A stretch of 22,622 nucleotides of DNA from Coptodactyla brooksi (lineage: Eukaryota; Arthropoda; Insecta; Coleoptera; Scarabaeidae). A model generated the notes under the pieces. The model ran no database searches and was not told the DNA's origin. It saw nothing but the letters and a program-made list of their open reading frames with translations. Both the position numbers and the translations under genes were made by a program. The stretch spans positions 1-22,622 of the forward strand of contig JAWQRM010000440.1 of the NCBI GenBank assembly GCA_033557675.1, given 5' to 3'. This document shows positions 1-10,059 of this stretch, piece by piece; positions within the stretch are counted from its first letter, which is position 1; every line of letters starts with the position of its first letter.

Positions 1-77
1 GCTAACTAAAAATCATATGGATTTAATACTAGTAGCGCCATCTATGTGTCAGCCTACGAACTTTTCAGCCTACCTGT
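1..77 (-). mobile_element. Terminal part of a mariner element (truncated by window edge)
   Basis: Read on the minus strand from position 77, the sequence opens with ACAGGTAGGCTGAAAAG, which closely resembles the terminal inverted repeat of irritans-type mariner elements (they typically begin ACAGGTTGGCTG). The subterminal bases that follow (about 55 down to 1) also look like the noncoding end of such elements. A TA dinucleotide, the mariner target, sits just outside at 78-79. Only the end is visible; any transposase would lie before base 1. The element abuts the C-terminal end of the piggyBac relic, so it probably inserted into or truncated it. The assignment is from recognition of the terminal repeat alone. 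Confidence 0.6.
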
Positions 78-94
78 TATACAGTTTGCGTTTA

Positions 95-1325
95 TCTAAG
101 CTGTTCTTGAGCAAACAGTACTGTTGGTAAACGATTTGTCCTTATCTACAGAGAATATTCTTTGGCAAATTTATCTGTGGTATCGACAGCCCCTTTTGTT
201 GCATTATAATGTAGAATAATATCCCGTTTGTAAGATTGTTCTTCACCAGCCACTTTATCATCAGTAAGCTCACTTGAAAGCAAGATGACGGCAGCTTTAT
301 CTTTCGGAACGTAAGACACTTGGATTCTATTTTTTCTAAAAGTAAACATACTTGGAGATTTCTTCTTATACGGTGCGGGCAAAACTTCTTTGGGAATAAA
401 TGTTTTGTTTGTTCGAAGGGTGCCACACACAGCAATATTTTTTCTCGTAATTTATCGGCAAGGTCAAAACTCGTAAAAAAAAATGTCGGTCGTCATATCA
501 AATCCGCCTCCTAAATGCTCCACCATGTTTACGACAACGCTTTGACCTTCACCTTTTTCTGGTTTGTTGCCTTGTTTCCCTAAAAACATAAGAAACATAA
601 GTTAAGTGTATTGTTATCTCTATTTACCGATCCGAAAAACTTACCAAAATAAACTTGCATATTTGCAATGTAAGAAGTACTGCAGTCTACAAGAGCCCAT
701 ACTTTTGTACCATACTTGTCAGGTTTGCTCTTGATATAAACTCGAAACAGAGCCTTACCCTTGAATGGTATAAGTTGCTTATCTATACACAAGTGATTGC
801 TTGGATTGAAAGATGTTTTACAATTGGAAAGGAAAATGTCAAAAATACCTCTTATTGGAGCTAACTTATCTGTAGCTTTTCGTTCCTGCCTGGTTTCAAA
901 GTTATCAAAGCGCAGAAATGGAGTAATTTGCTTGAACCTATCTCTTGACATTGTAGCAGGTATTACAGGGCGACAGTAAGAAGTATCTTACTGTTGTCAG
1001 AAGTAAGCAATAAGAAGCATATCGACAGCGCCTTTAGAACTGTAAAGAGCGCCAAGTATAAACAGCAGTCCGACATAAGCTTCGATCTCTGTATAATTAA
1101 CTGGTAAATAGTTTTTAGTGCTATCAGGATTTTCATTATTTTATTTGTTATGAAAAGCTTGCGCTTTTCTATTTGTTTCGGTTACAACTACGTTCAGAAT
1201 ATCAGGAAATAGGGAAAGAAAAAAGCACCACTCACACTTGAAATATCAGCGCTGTAGTCTGAAAGCCCTAAGGCATGGTTCCGAATATTGTCTTTTGGAA
1301 GTCTAACCTTCGTTTTGTGGAACTT
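95..1325 (-). pseudogene. piggyBac transposase relic, copy 1
   Basis: This is a decayed piggyBac (DDE_Tnp_1_7) cut-and-paste transposase. From the N-terminal side, motifs include VRLPKDNIRN (near 1310), VVTETNRKAQAF (near 1190), EIEAYVGLLFILGALYSSKG (1050-1110), then an open 123-codon stretch (580-951) starting MSRDRFKQI and holding CIDKQLIPFKGK, the first catalytic Asp region. A second-Asp motif, TTDIFF, lies near 480-500 beside a run of nine A (plus strand) that breaks the frame. A further open stretch (146-430) ends in GAVDTTDKFAKEYS, the third-Asp region; RTNRLPTVLF follows in another frame near 110-140. At least four frame changes or stops make it nonfunctional. It covers about 400 of the usual 500-600 residues. 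The C-terminal Cys-rich domain is missing, next to the mariner end at 77. Confidence 0.85.
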
Positions 1326-2129
1326 TTGAACTTATTTTAACTTTTTGGAACTATCAGCGAACTGGGGTCTGACGAGATCCCGCGATAAAAACGATAAGAA
1401 CTTAAATTTTAATTCAAATCAACTTCTAGATATTAAATTCTCTATTAATAAGAGGTATCATGTGAAGCTAGATGGGAGATGAATGCTTGGATTATTGAAT
1501 TTGCAAATATATATCGAAAAATTTTGTATTGGGGTATTAGCAGACCCCGGAATGTCCTACGAAGGTTAAATACGTACTACGGACGTACTGAGTAGAAGAT
1601 GTCGACAATTTTCGACTACGATGACTCGCTCATTTCAAATACACCACTATTGTAATATACAACATTTTAGTATGTTATTAGATATAGCCATCTTTCGCGG
1701 GTGTTTTTGCGGTGCGCCATGGAATTTAAAATAACTGTTATTTGAGGTTATTTAGTGACGCTATTTGTCAACGTTATTTCCTTAATGCACTTCAACAACA
1801 AAGTAATAGTGGTAAGACGAAAATTTAAGAATGAACATTTACCAAGCTCGAGGCAAAATTTTCCAAAATCGGCATATTTAATAGTATATTTAATAATAGT
1901 AATAATAACCTATTCCAATATAAATTATCAAGATTATTTCACCAGTTGACTGCGAAAATTAATTCTAGAAATCTCATGCCCTTCTATTATGCTCCCATAT
2001 AAAATTTGCAACAAAATTAAAGCTGATGACATATTTCATTTTAAAAAGTAACAATTAATTGTTGAAAGAATATTGTTTTATTCCATGTTTTAAAATTGCA
2101 AAAAAAATAATAAAGTTCACAAACAAGAA
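1326..2129. other. Intergenic, no gene recognised
   Basis: AT-rich sequence with no reading frame I recognise. An 8-bp inverted repeat (GGGGTCTG at 1364-1371 and CAGACCCC at 1541-1548) encloses 169 bases. It sits just upstream of piggyBac relic 1 in that gene's orientation and may belong to that element's 5' noncoding end, but no TTAA-bounded terminus is visible. The open stretch at 1755-1949 (+) is low-complexity and looks like chance. Confidence 0.5.
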
Positions 2130-3640
2130 AAATAACGAGAATGTAAGTAGTTCAGTGAGTTTTCAGTGTGGTATTTTTCGAAACAGTGTATCACACAAAG
2201 TGGATGTGAAAATTCAAATGTTGGATCGTCTTATTAAGGGAAAAAATTATCACACATTGCTAAAACTCTAAATTTCAATGAATTAACAATTAGAACAGTT
2301 AAGCAAAATGAAGAGAAAATTATAACAGCTCTTGTTGCAGGATCAGCGATATCTGTAAAATATCTGCAGTTCGTCTAAAATGTACAAATACCTGAAAGAA
2401 AATAGAAGGCTATCTGTTAGCCCCAAAAGTCAAGGCGAATCTGCGTCAGCTGATCATGAAACTGCTAGAGCATATCCAAAAAAATTTGAAAAGGTTATAG
2501 AAGACAACGGATGCACACCTATGCTTTGATGGAATAAATGCCTAATAAAACCTTTATCTCGAAAAAGGGAAAAAACGCACCTGGATTTAAGGCATCAATA
2601 GATCGTGTAACGCTACTTTTGTGCAGTAATGTAGCAGGATACTTTGTGACAAAACCCTTGCTCGTTCATAGATCTTTAAACCCCCGTGCCCTTAAATCAG
2701 TAAAAAGTACGTTACCTGTACGCTGGAGAGCAAATTCAAAAGCTTGGGTAACTTGAGATTTATTTAAAGATTGGTTCTTAAATTGCTTTGTGCTAGATAT
2801 TGAAAATTATTTGAAAAAGAAAAATTTGAACTTCAAAGTGCTGTTATTATTAGATAATGCTCCAGGATACCGACAAGATTTAAATCATCCAAATGTTGAA
2901 ATAACGTTTCCGAACACTACTTCATTACTCTAATTATTAGATCAAGGTATTATTTATACCTTTAAAACTTATTACATCAGAAGATCATTACAATGGATTC
3001 TAGATATGTATAACTGAATCGAAGTCATTTGACGTAATGAAAGGTTGGAAGCAATTTTCAATTAAGCATTGTATCGAAATTCGATCCTTGTGAATAAAAT
3101 CCTTCTGAATGAACTAGCTTAGATAACTAGTGCAATATATAGTCACAAAATGACATTGATAGTATACTACAACTTGCCAAATCGACTGGAGGCGACGGAT
3201 CTGAGAATATGACCACTAAGGACGTTCAAGAATTATTGGTAAAAGAAGAAGTTGGCGAAGCAAATTTGTTAGAAATGGCATCAGAATTTGTAAATCAAGT
3301 CGATTCTGAAGAGAACGCTAGTGAAGAAGACTGTGAAAGTAATAATTTAACGGGGAACAATTTACGGGAAGGTCTAAACTTGGCTCAAAATTTTGAATTA
3401 TTTCTTTTAATGTCCACCCATCTACCGAGAGAAGTCGAGAGAAACATTTAAAGCGGTTTCAAAATTGCTTTCCACCGTTTAAAGAAATTTACAACAACTT
3501 TGTCAGATCCAGCAAACAAAAAAATTACCGATTGTTTAAAAAGATCGGAAGACGCCAATAATGAGACTGAAAATGATGCCATACTTATGAAAAAATGTCT
3601 CGTGTGTATATCTGGGTCCGATAAGGAAGAAAATTTATTA
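2130..3640 (+). pseudogene. Tigger/pogo-type transposase relic (TIGD1-like)
   Basis: This is a decayed pogo-superfamily transposase of the Tigger type (CENP-B-like helix-turn-helix plus DDE_1 domain). The N-terminal DNA-binding region appears as SVSHKVDVKIQMLDRLIKGK (about 2190-2250) and NELTIRTVKQNEEKI (about 2278-2325). The DDE domain is clear: KMPNKTFISKKGKNAPGFKA (2535-2594), RVTLLLCSN, LLVHRSLNPRALK, WRANSKAWVT followed by an in-frame TGA (2754), then FKDWFLNCFV, VLLLLDNAPG (second catalytic Asp, about 2840-2870) and LLDQGIIYTFKTYY (third Asp, after a TAA at about 2931). The first-Asp motif (normally DETGL) is not recognisable upstream of KMPNK. The C-terminal tail is an acidic frame at 3209-3451 and its continuation to about 3640. 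Several stops and shifts make it inactive. Family assignment is secure; the subfamily is less so. Confidence 0.85.
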
Positions 3641-3758
3641 ATTTATTACATAAGCTGTGTGTTATACTATTACGATATATGAATTACTATGTATATATGT
3701 ATTACTATTATTATATGTTTTCGGGAACTTAACTCCCCTTTTTGTATTCGTTCTGAGT

Positions 3759-3810
3759 CTCCTATAACACTATTTCATACAACACGCTGCTTTGTACCGT
3801 GTTATAGGAG
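3759..3810. repeat. 12-bp perfect inverted repeat, likely terminal/subterminal repeat of the Tigger element
   Basis: CTCCTATAACAC (3759-3770) is perfectly complementary to GTGTTATAGGAG (3799-3810) across a 28-base spacer. Motifs of the type TATAACACG are common in Tigger-like terminal regions, and this lies about 120 bases after the transposase relic, so it is probably that element's 3' end. I found no matching 5' copy. Confidence 0.5.
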
Positions 3811-5949
3811 AATTACTTGTACATAAAATTATTTACTGCACAATAGAAATAAAATCAACTTTTTGCATACTTCAAATAACTTTGTAAACAGAGAACTTAA
3901 ATGGTTCATTGAAAATTTTATTCATTCTGTCAATGAGTTCTTGAAATATGATCTGTGTATAGTGTATGTCACAATGTTTTACTTCGTAGGTTGACTATAT
4001 TCTAGTTCATGGTATTTTAATCCTATAGTATTATATTATAGATGACGACTGTTGTCACACTTTTGAATTCAATAAGTATCATTAATATTATGTCGCTTTT
4101 TCGTAATTTAAACTCGATCAAACTCTACCAAATAAACCCGCTAGTTTTCGTAAAACATAATAGTTTATCCATCAAATAACTATGCTCTTATATTCGATAT
4201 TATTAACGATGTAGTAACGATATTACACTAGGACTAATTTTAGTTTACATTATTTTTGTTCTTGTAAAAATACCGTAAAAGGAACCTGATATATCAGAGA
4301 ATTAAATTAGAACGGGACGTTTAGTAATCTTAAATTACGAAACCTTATTATTACGACGAAGGCCTATTGCAAGCCATAAAGAACGATCCTCAATATTCCA
4401 TGAATAGGGAAAGGTATCTGTTTCGCATTTTTTCCGACGATCGCAAAGGTATAATTACTTGTTTATCTGTAATGGTAATTATGCACGGTTCGAAAAAACC
4501 TTGAATTTTACAAAAAAAAAGAACCTCACAATATGCCTCTATGCGAACAGGGAAAGGATAGTGATGAGCCTCTCTCGACGACACATCTCAAATGAGAACG
4601 TAATCTCCAGCGCTTCGCAGTCAATGTCATCCGATATTCAGTCACAACTGGATCTTTTCGAGTCAACGAACGCTCCCATGCCATGATTCTATATGTTCTG
4701 TATCATCAGTGTATTTCTCTATGGGACACACGATTCGTCATGATCGTGTCGGCCTGACCTTACATGGTCCATAGCTAATCGAGTGACCCCTGACAAGGTA
4801 CACGTATTCCGAAAGATTGGTGCAATTTAGCGAGTTAGCCATGTCGGGTGAACGTGACAATGGGTATCACGTGTGATTTCTCTCGAGAACCTGTAACGAA
4901 GCACCTATGCGCATTTTTTCCTTGGCTATAATTAACGTCGTCGACGGTATTGGATTCAGGCTGAAGTGTCGAAGATAGCTTTAGCAATTTTATGGATATC
5001 GTTCTAATATTTTATCAACACACTATTAGCGGCTTTTTAGTGTTTGTTTTTCTTAGTTAAACAGTTAAACTTTTATTGTGCCGCAGTTAAAGGTTAATAA
5101 TTTGTTGCAATAAAGTACTGGTAAAAAACGAATGGCATCAAATTAGCAACACTGTAAAAACTTAATCAGAAGAATTAAGACACAAAAATACCGTTGTGTC
5201 AATTAAACGCTAATGGGCGGAAACATCTCCATTTAACGTTTTATAACACCATCAACCTAATTGCTTCTCTGCTATTGGTTTGGGTTGGGTTGTGATTACG
5301 GCTTTCGATTTCCAGCTTACGAACTTATCCCACACGTGCCTCTCCCGTCAAATTAATAAATAACACATCGGGCACCCTCTAAATAGATCGGAAATTAGCC
5401 TTATTTATGTATCAATTATGGGCTTATTTGAGGCTGCCGGGCGCAGGACTTATTGGGCACCTCATTAACTGGTTTCTAAGGCCTGAATTATTATAATTAA
5501 GCCATAATTGCTATTCAATCATATCCTTCGTCCAATCAATAGCCGTTTGGATGCATGACTGGCGAATCAGGGAACCCACAACGTCAAAAACTGGTTCATC
5601 CTTCAAACGTAATTGGATGAAAAAAATCTATTCAGTGCCCTGGATTATGATATTGCTATGAACACTGTAGTATAATTGAACGTACTCTATTCTTTGTACT
5701 TTTATATTATAAACTCTACTTACAATAAAATAAGAACCTGTTACATACAATAACAATCATAAAGTTAAAAGAACTGAGTTTACGTCGTAGATAGTATAAT
5801 CTTAAGGTTCACTGAAAGACTACGTGTGAAAGTAAACCATCATCGTCATCAGCTGATTGATAAAACGAGTTAATCGATTTTATGAAAATTTTAGTATAAG
5901 AAACCAAATTTGTATGCATTATAGAAAATATATAATATTCGAAAATTTA
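3811..5949. other. Long gene-free stretch, partly complex sequence
   Basis: No reading frame here is convincing. From 3811 to about 4400 it is simple AT-rich sequence. From about 4430 to 4970 it is more complex and richer in CpG; it contains a 7-bp inverted repeat (ACACGAT at 4728-4734, ATCGTGT at 4743-4749) and an open stretch at 4459-4686 (+) that matches nothing I know. From 5200 to 5560 it is again complex (listed separately). From 5640 to 5949 it is AT-rich with nothing visible. Confidence 0.5.
5200..5560. promoter_or_regulatory. Candidate noncoding regulatory element (homeodomain-site-rich)
   Basis: A non-repetitive, mixed-composition stretch with no coding potential and no resemblance to the transposons around it. 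It holds an E-box CACGTG (5333-5338), a TAATTA palindrome (5494-5499) and several ATTA/TAAT cores (near 5351, 5394, 5413, 5464, 5503) that could be homeodomain sites. Such sites are frequent by chance in AT-rich DNA, so the regulatory call rests mainly on the contrast with the degraded surroundings. Only cross-species conservation would establish it. Confidence 0.2.
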
Positions 5950-7680
5950 TTACATGCAGATAAATGTAATACAAATTTTATTATTTTTGTTGATTGCAAA
6001 TTGGCCATTTCCAAACATTTTCTCGTTTTTCTTTGAAAAGATGATGTTGATCTGCACATGAAACCGCTGTCCGTATGTTTTACGCGTCCAGAAGCGTCTT
6101 TTGATGCTTCTTATGGTGTCGAAGACTGTGGAAGAAGAACAGCTGCTAATGCTACTAAAGTATGTGGCACTGGTGCCACTGGATGTCCTAGCATGACCGC
6201 ACTTCAATAACCGGCATAACTAATTGATTTCATGTTTCTGGTGCGACGACTGTGTGTAGGTATAGCTGTAGCTGAACTGTTGTACGAATAAATTATGTGG
6301 TACGCTAGAGCATCAACATCTATCATATTGAAAAACATGGCATGTGGCCATCAAAGTGTTTCTCTCTTTGTGGAATAATGAATTATCATTTTGTCCATGT
6401 TGTCCAGACTCCCTTTGGTCGCATTTTAGTGTAATATCATTTCTGGTTTTTCTTTTCATCCAGAGACCTTGTTGTTGGTATGCACAATTGATAACAAGGT
6501 TACAATACGATGTTTCTTTGGAACACAGAAACAAATGCTGACATTTCCATCTTCACTGAACCCAAACATTGACGAATTCTCTTCTTTGTTTCTGGTTTTC
6601 TGCATTTCACTTGGGAGGTATGTCTTATTTTCTTTTAGCTTCTCTACCATTGAAAGGTTCCAGGACAGCAACAAAGGCGCTAAGGGCAGTGTAGTGAAGA
6701 AGGACTCCATCGTGCTGTTTCTTTCTGATCCTTTGGATTGATAGCACAAATCCCTGACGATTCACTGTCCTTGACCTTTTTCTGGATCACGCGGTCCTTT
6801 CCCAGTATAAAGCTGGCCAGTTATGAGATAAGATGTTTCTGCATCACAAACCCAAAGAAATTTTAGGCCGTACTTAGAAGGCTTAGAAGGCAATACTGGG
6901 TAAGTTTGGTTCTACCCTATAAGGTAAAAGTTGTTCTTCTACACAGTCCGATGCCACATATTTTGATGACAAATTATCATTTATATCATCTATATCTGCT
7001 GCCTTATCTGACTGTAACCGCTAACTTCTGGTACCTTCATTGTCAAAACGAATGAATCTATGTATTCAACGAAACCTGTTGATTGCCATTGTTGTTCTAT
7101 AAAGGGGGTACGAATTACATTGCCATAAAACTTTTAGGTGTTCGTTGTTAGAATGATCTACATGCATTATGATTAGAATACCAATGTAGGCGTAGAGTTT
7201 GTCTCGATTCACATGTCTCAATCTTTTTGGAACGCTAGGGTTTTCTTCATTCCATTTGCAGTAGACTCTGCCTTTGCAGAGCGAGTCTACATTAAAAAAA
7301 TATATTTGAAGATATCAGAGATAGATAAATATTTTGTTGATGCAACATGGCCATGTTTCTGATGGACAATATTATGACAATGTTTTTATTTCTGAACACG
7401 AGTCATTTTAGGTGCTTTTTTGTTCCACACTGAACCATCCTTTTCAGTAGATATCGATTCTGTTGGACTAACACTGGAACCAATATCATTAATTTCCTCT
7501 ACATCTTCTTCATCATGATCAGTTTCCCCTAATTCAATTTCATTGTCTACGTTATTACCATAAACATCTTCAACATGCGATAACTTCGACATATTATGTC
7601 CACTTGGCTTTCGTGGAAACCATCTTGCATTATAAATGTAAGAAATATTTTCCTCTTCCACTTCTAACTCTTTTTGTTAT
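5950..7680 (-). pseudogene. piggyBac transposase relic, copy 2 (near full length)
   Basis: A second piggyBac transposase, from a family distinct from copy 1, covering nearly the usual 550-600 residues in pieces. From the N-terminus: an acidic leader with DGSVWNKKAPKMTRVQK (7386-7661; the frame opens at GTG, no upstream ATG), then HNIV (about 7370), YAYIGILIIMHVDHSNNEHL (about 7140-7200), YRTTMAINRF, CVEEQLLPYR (about 6930-6960), SKYGLKFLWVCDAETSYLI (about 6820-6875), LYTGKGPRDPEKG, then a long open frame (6456-6749) with ESFFTTLPLAPLLLSWNLSM, NKTYLPSEM, SMFGFSEDGNVSICFCVPKK, and KGSLDNMDKMIIHYSTKRET (about 6345-6410). The tail (5950-6207) resembles the C-terminal Cys-rich domain with most Cys lost. 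First and second catalytic Asp positions read Glu (CVEEQ, TMESFFT). Frame breaks lie near 6375, 6750, 6900, 7080 and 7385. Confidence 0.85.
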
Positions 7681-8639
7681 GTGGATCATAAATTTATTTC
7701 TCATAACCTATGCTTGGGTGAAGTAGGTTAACCTTTTTTTGTTATCCATATTGTCGTATATCGTCGTACTTTGCTTTGGTACTTGTTATATAAATTGGGA
7801 GATTGTTTATGATACCTCTACAATCACCCATTATAAAAATCAAGAGAATTTCCGATAGAGGGTTACACTCGTGAACAACCAATAAGCGGGAAAACCACAT
7901 AGGGCGCTAGACATCCTCGGAAGGATAGGTTGTTGTAAAACGATCAATAAAACTACACCGCTATAGAAATATTTCTGCTTTTTGTTCGATAAGAAAATAT
8001 CTAGAATGATAAAATATTTGCAGCCTTTTCTTATGATTTTTTAATGATCTACATTTATTCCTTACTCATTCCTAGTAGCGTTACTCATTCCTTACTAGAG
8101 TAGACATTGTTTTTCAGATAACCCAAGAAAATACAGCTTCTGCATACAAATTGTGAATAAGTGCACAATATGTATAGAAATTAAGCTACGATATTTTCAG
8201 AAGGGTAACCAACAGTTATGTCTTTCACATTAAAGTGAAAGACGGATTGTGAAAATATTTTGGAAAACGATTAATAATATATTAATCAGTGATTAAAAGT
8301 TTAATTACAAATTAAACGAAATGTTGTTCAGCTTTATTTTGGTAAGCTCAGAGAAATGGTATGTTCAGAGAAAGTAGAGAAAATGGACATCACTGCTCAA
8401 TCAAATTTAGAAGACAGTAAAGAATGGTTGATTAAAAAAAATAATTATAATAAACAAGCTCTTCAGAAGCTTTTAGTTTCTTGTGATAGTAACAATTGTT
8501 TGATGTGTTTGAGAACCTGTGCAGGATTTTGTAAGTTTTCTGGATCTTTTGTCATTCGGTACATATTCGCTGACATTCATGTTTAAAAATGGAGGAAAAA
8601 CCTCTTTAATGTTTACCATTCGTCCATTAAAAAATTATC
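7681..8639. other. Gene-free stretch with a short open frame
   Basis: Mostly AT-rich. It contains the hairpin at 8220-8243 (listed separately). An open frame at 8356-8586 (+) starts MVCSEKVEKMDITAQSNLED and has no motif I recognise. A TTAA with adjoining CC lies at 7725-7730, upstream of piggyBac copy 2, but I could not find a partner terminus on the other side. Confidence 0.5.
8220..8243. repeat. Perfect 9-bp hairpin
   Basis: GTCTTTCAC (8220-8228) pairs perfectly with GTGAAAGAC (8235-8243) across a 6-base loop. No poly-T tract or gene adjoins it. It may be the core of a palindromic miniature element or chance. Confidence 0.4.
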
Positions 8640-9070
8640 GTCATAAAGATATCCCATTAGATCCAAAACGACGTTCCACGTTTTGTGTGGCGCATCCCAC
8701 AAAAGGGCTCTCGGATCGTCTCCTGTTGGAATTACGTACTACGCATGACGTACTGTTATGGAACCGGTACGACACAAACGGCGTTCATTTTTCACGCACG
8801 GTTAAATTTATGTGAAAAAGTGACGGCCCAGCCAAGCTGATTGCGTCCAACTGGTGGCCCGCACAACAGCCCCGGACATCCAGTATAATAAAGACGCCAC
8901 CGGTATAAATTACTATTTTATCTAAATCAGATCTAATTTGTCACAATTTCGCCTCCGCTCGGTATCTTATTAAATTAATCATCGGATTAATGTCACGCGG
9001 CCGACCACGAGGAACGTTGAGGATCTTGGGGCTTAGAGGTCGTTCGTATCTACCCGCATCGAAACCACTA
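8640..9070. other. CpG-rich, single-copy-looking segment, function unknown
   Basis: This segment stands out from its AT-rich neighbours by many CpG dinucleotides (for example around 8670-8700, 8745-8800 and 8990-9040). A 98-codon frame at 8519-8815 (+) runs into it but begins in AT-rich sequence and has no recognisable motif, so I do not call it a gene. It could be a regulatory island, an unrecognised host exon, or an old element. Nothing in it resembles the transposons of the window. Confidence 0.3.
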
Positions 9071-9159
9071 GAAATTTTTAATGAAAGTTCAGCAATTTTA
9101 AATATTAAGCTTTTGGGATAAATTCTTGTGATTGTTCAAACCCGCATGAATAACTTACT

Positions 9160-9191
9160 TCCTGTCTTTCATTATAATACCTGCCTTTCAT
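9160..9191 (+). repeat. Short direct repeat before the hammerhead core
   Basis: CCTGTCTTTCAT (9161-9172) and CCTGCCTTTCAT (9180-9191) differ at one base. The second copy runs directly into the 5' strand of stem I. It may mark a junction or duplicated end of the ribozyme-carrying unit. Confidence 0.4.
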
Positions 9192-9237
9192 CGCTCCTGA
9201 TGATGCTAACTTGGTTAGCGAAACGTGAGTTGCGCTG
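9191..9237 (+). ncRNA. Hammerhead ribozyme core, Penelope-associated type (stem I decayed)
   Basis: The conserved hammerhead core is present in order: CTGATGA (9197-9203), one extra T, stem II GCTAAC (9205-9210) with loop TTG and GTTAGC (9214-9219, perfect 6 bp), then GAAA (9220-9223). A minimal stem III follows: AC (9223-9224) pairs with GT (9229-9230) across a GTGA loop. The cleavage triplet would be GTT (9229-9231). Stem I is weak: of the first four pairs between 9093-type positions 9193-9196 and 9232-9235, one (T9195 with C9233) is mismatched and the helix does not extend. Short-stem-III hammerheads are known from Penelope-like elements, and a Penelope GIY-YIG relic lies 370 bases on, although on the opposite strand. 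Activity is doubtful because of stem I. Confidence 0.6.
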
Positions 9238-9609
9238 GTGTAGTGGTGACATTGTTTAACTTTCTTTACACCTTTTGTTGAATACAGTTTCCTTCTGTAT
9301 TGATGTTCTGTAGTGTCTTACGTGTAGTGTCTAATATAATGTATTATTTTAAAATCATTTCTCAGGTAAGTGTTACATCTGTTGCTTGTATATGCGAAGC
9401 GAGTTGATTAATCAAATAGTATTTTAATAGTTATTCAAACTGGAGTCTTATTTTGCGACGTGGTTTGTGCAGAAAACAATTTTTATTAGAAGAAACGGAG
9501 ATCTCAACCACAATACTAATGTTTTAAAACTCAATATATACCTACTCTAATTACTTTTTTAATCGCGTATTTACAACTAGGTTTTAATTATCTTGTCCTT
9601 CTACCTACC
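9238..9609. other. AT-rich sequence between ribozyme core and GIY-YIG relic
   Basis: No gene or motif recognised. It probably includes the noncoding end of the Penelope-like element whose nuclease relic starts at about 9610, but no boundary is visible. Confidence 0.3.
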
Positions 9610-10010
9610 AGATCAAAAAGGATCGAGGCAGTTATAGGGACAGGTCGTTAATATTTCATTTTTGTTTTTAAACATTTCTAGGCTTTCCCCTCCGTCAAGT
9701 TGAACTATCTTGTTTAATCAATTGTATTTTATCATTTATCTTGTGGTTAAGAGTAATCATGCGGGCAGCCACACTGGATTTCTCTGGTTTATAATTTTTA
9801 AAACGGTTTAAGTGCTCTTTATACCTAATATTAAGAGACCTACGTGTTTGCCTTATGTAACTTTTATCGCAATTAGTGTAACTTATTCTATAAATCCCGG
9901 ATTTGTCTATTAAATCTATTTTACTAAATGAACATATTAGCTAATTCTTTAGTGGTTTTATCATAGAGGAGTTTAATGAACTGTATAAGTTCTTCTTTAG
10001 GTGCTGTAAT
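9610..10010 (-). pseudogene. Penelope-like element, GIY-YIG endonuclease relic
   Basis: This is the C-terminal nuclease end of a Penelope-like retroelement polyprotein. On the minus strand, KSGIYRISYTNCDKSYIRQT runs from about 9880 to 9820, followed by RRSLNIRYKEHLNRFKNY and SSVAARMITLNH. It preserves the GIY signature, the CDKSYI motif (normally YIGQT; here the Gly is Arg), the Arg of the R...R helix and the conserved EHL. After a stop near 9713, a one-base shift continues with LDGGESLEMFKNKNEIL and ends near 9612, as expected for the family's C-terminus. Upstream, EELIQFIKLLYDKTTKELAN (about 9920-9990) may be the linker to the reverse transcriptase, which is absent here. The YIG-to-YIR change and the frameshift argue that it is dead. 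It may be the same family as the reverse transcriptase at 21265-22110; they do not overlap, so this cannot be tested here. Confidence 0.75.
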
Positions 10011-10059
10011 GTGATTTTAAATTTCTTTTTTCTTAAAATGTTATATATTATATTTTTAT

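Noticed and set aside
4459..4686. 75-codon open frame on plus
   Set aside because: No motif and low-complexity start; the antisense frame overlapping it is equally long.
6344..6741. Plus-strand open frames across piggyBac copy 2
   Set aside because: They are antisense to a clear transposase reading and have no motif of their own.
7725..7730. TTAA followed by CC as the 5' end of piggyBac copy 2
   Set aside because: No inverted partner was found on the other side, and TTAA is frequent in AT-rich DNA.
8356..8586. 76-codon open frame, considered as the N-terminus of the KRBA2-like protein
   Set aside because: The resemblance is too weak and it lies 1.7 kb upstream, across a Penelope relic.
8519..8815. 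98-codon open frame on plus, partly in the CpG-rich segment
   Set aside because: It starts in AT-rich sequence, overlaps another frame, and contains no domain or motif I recognise.
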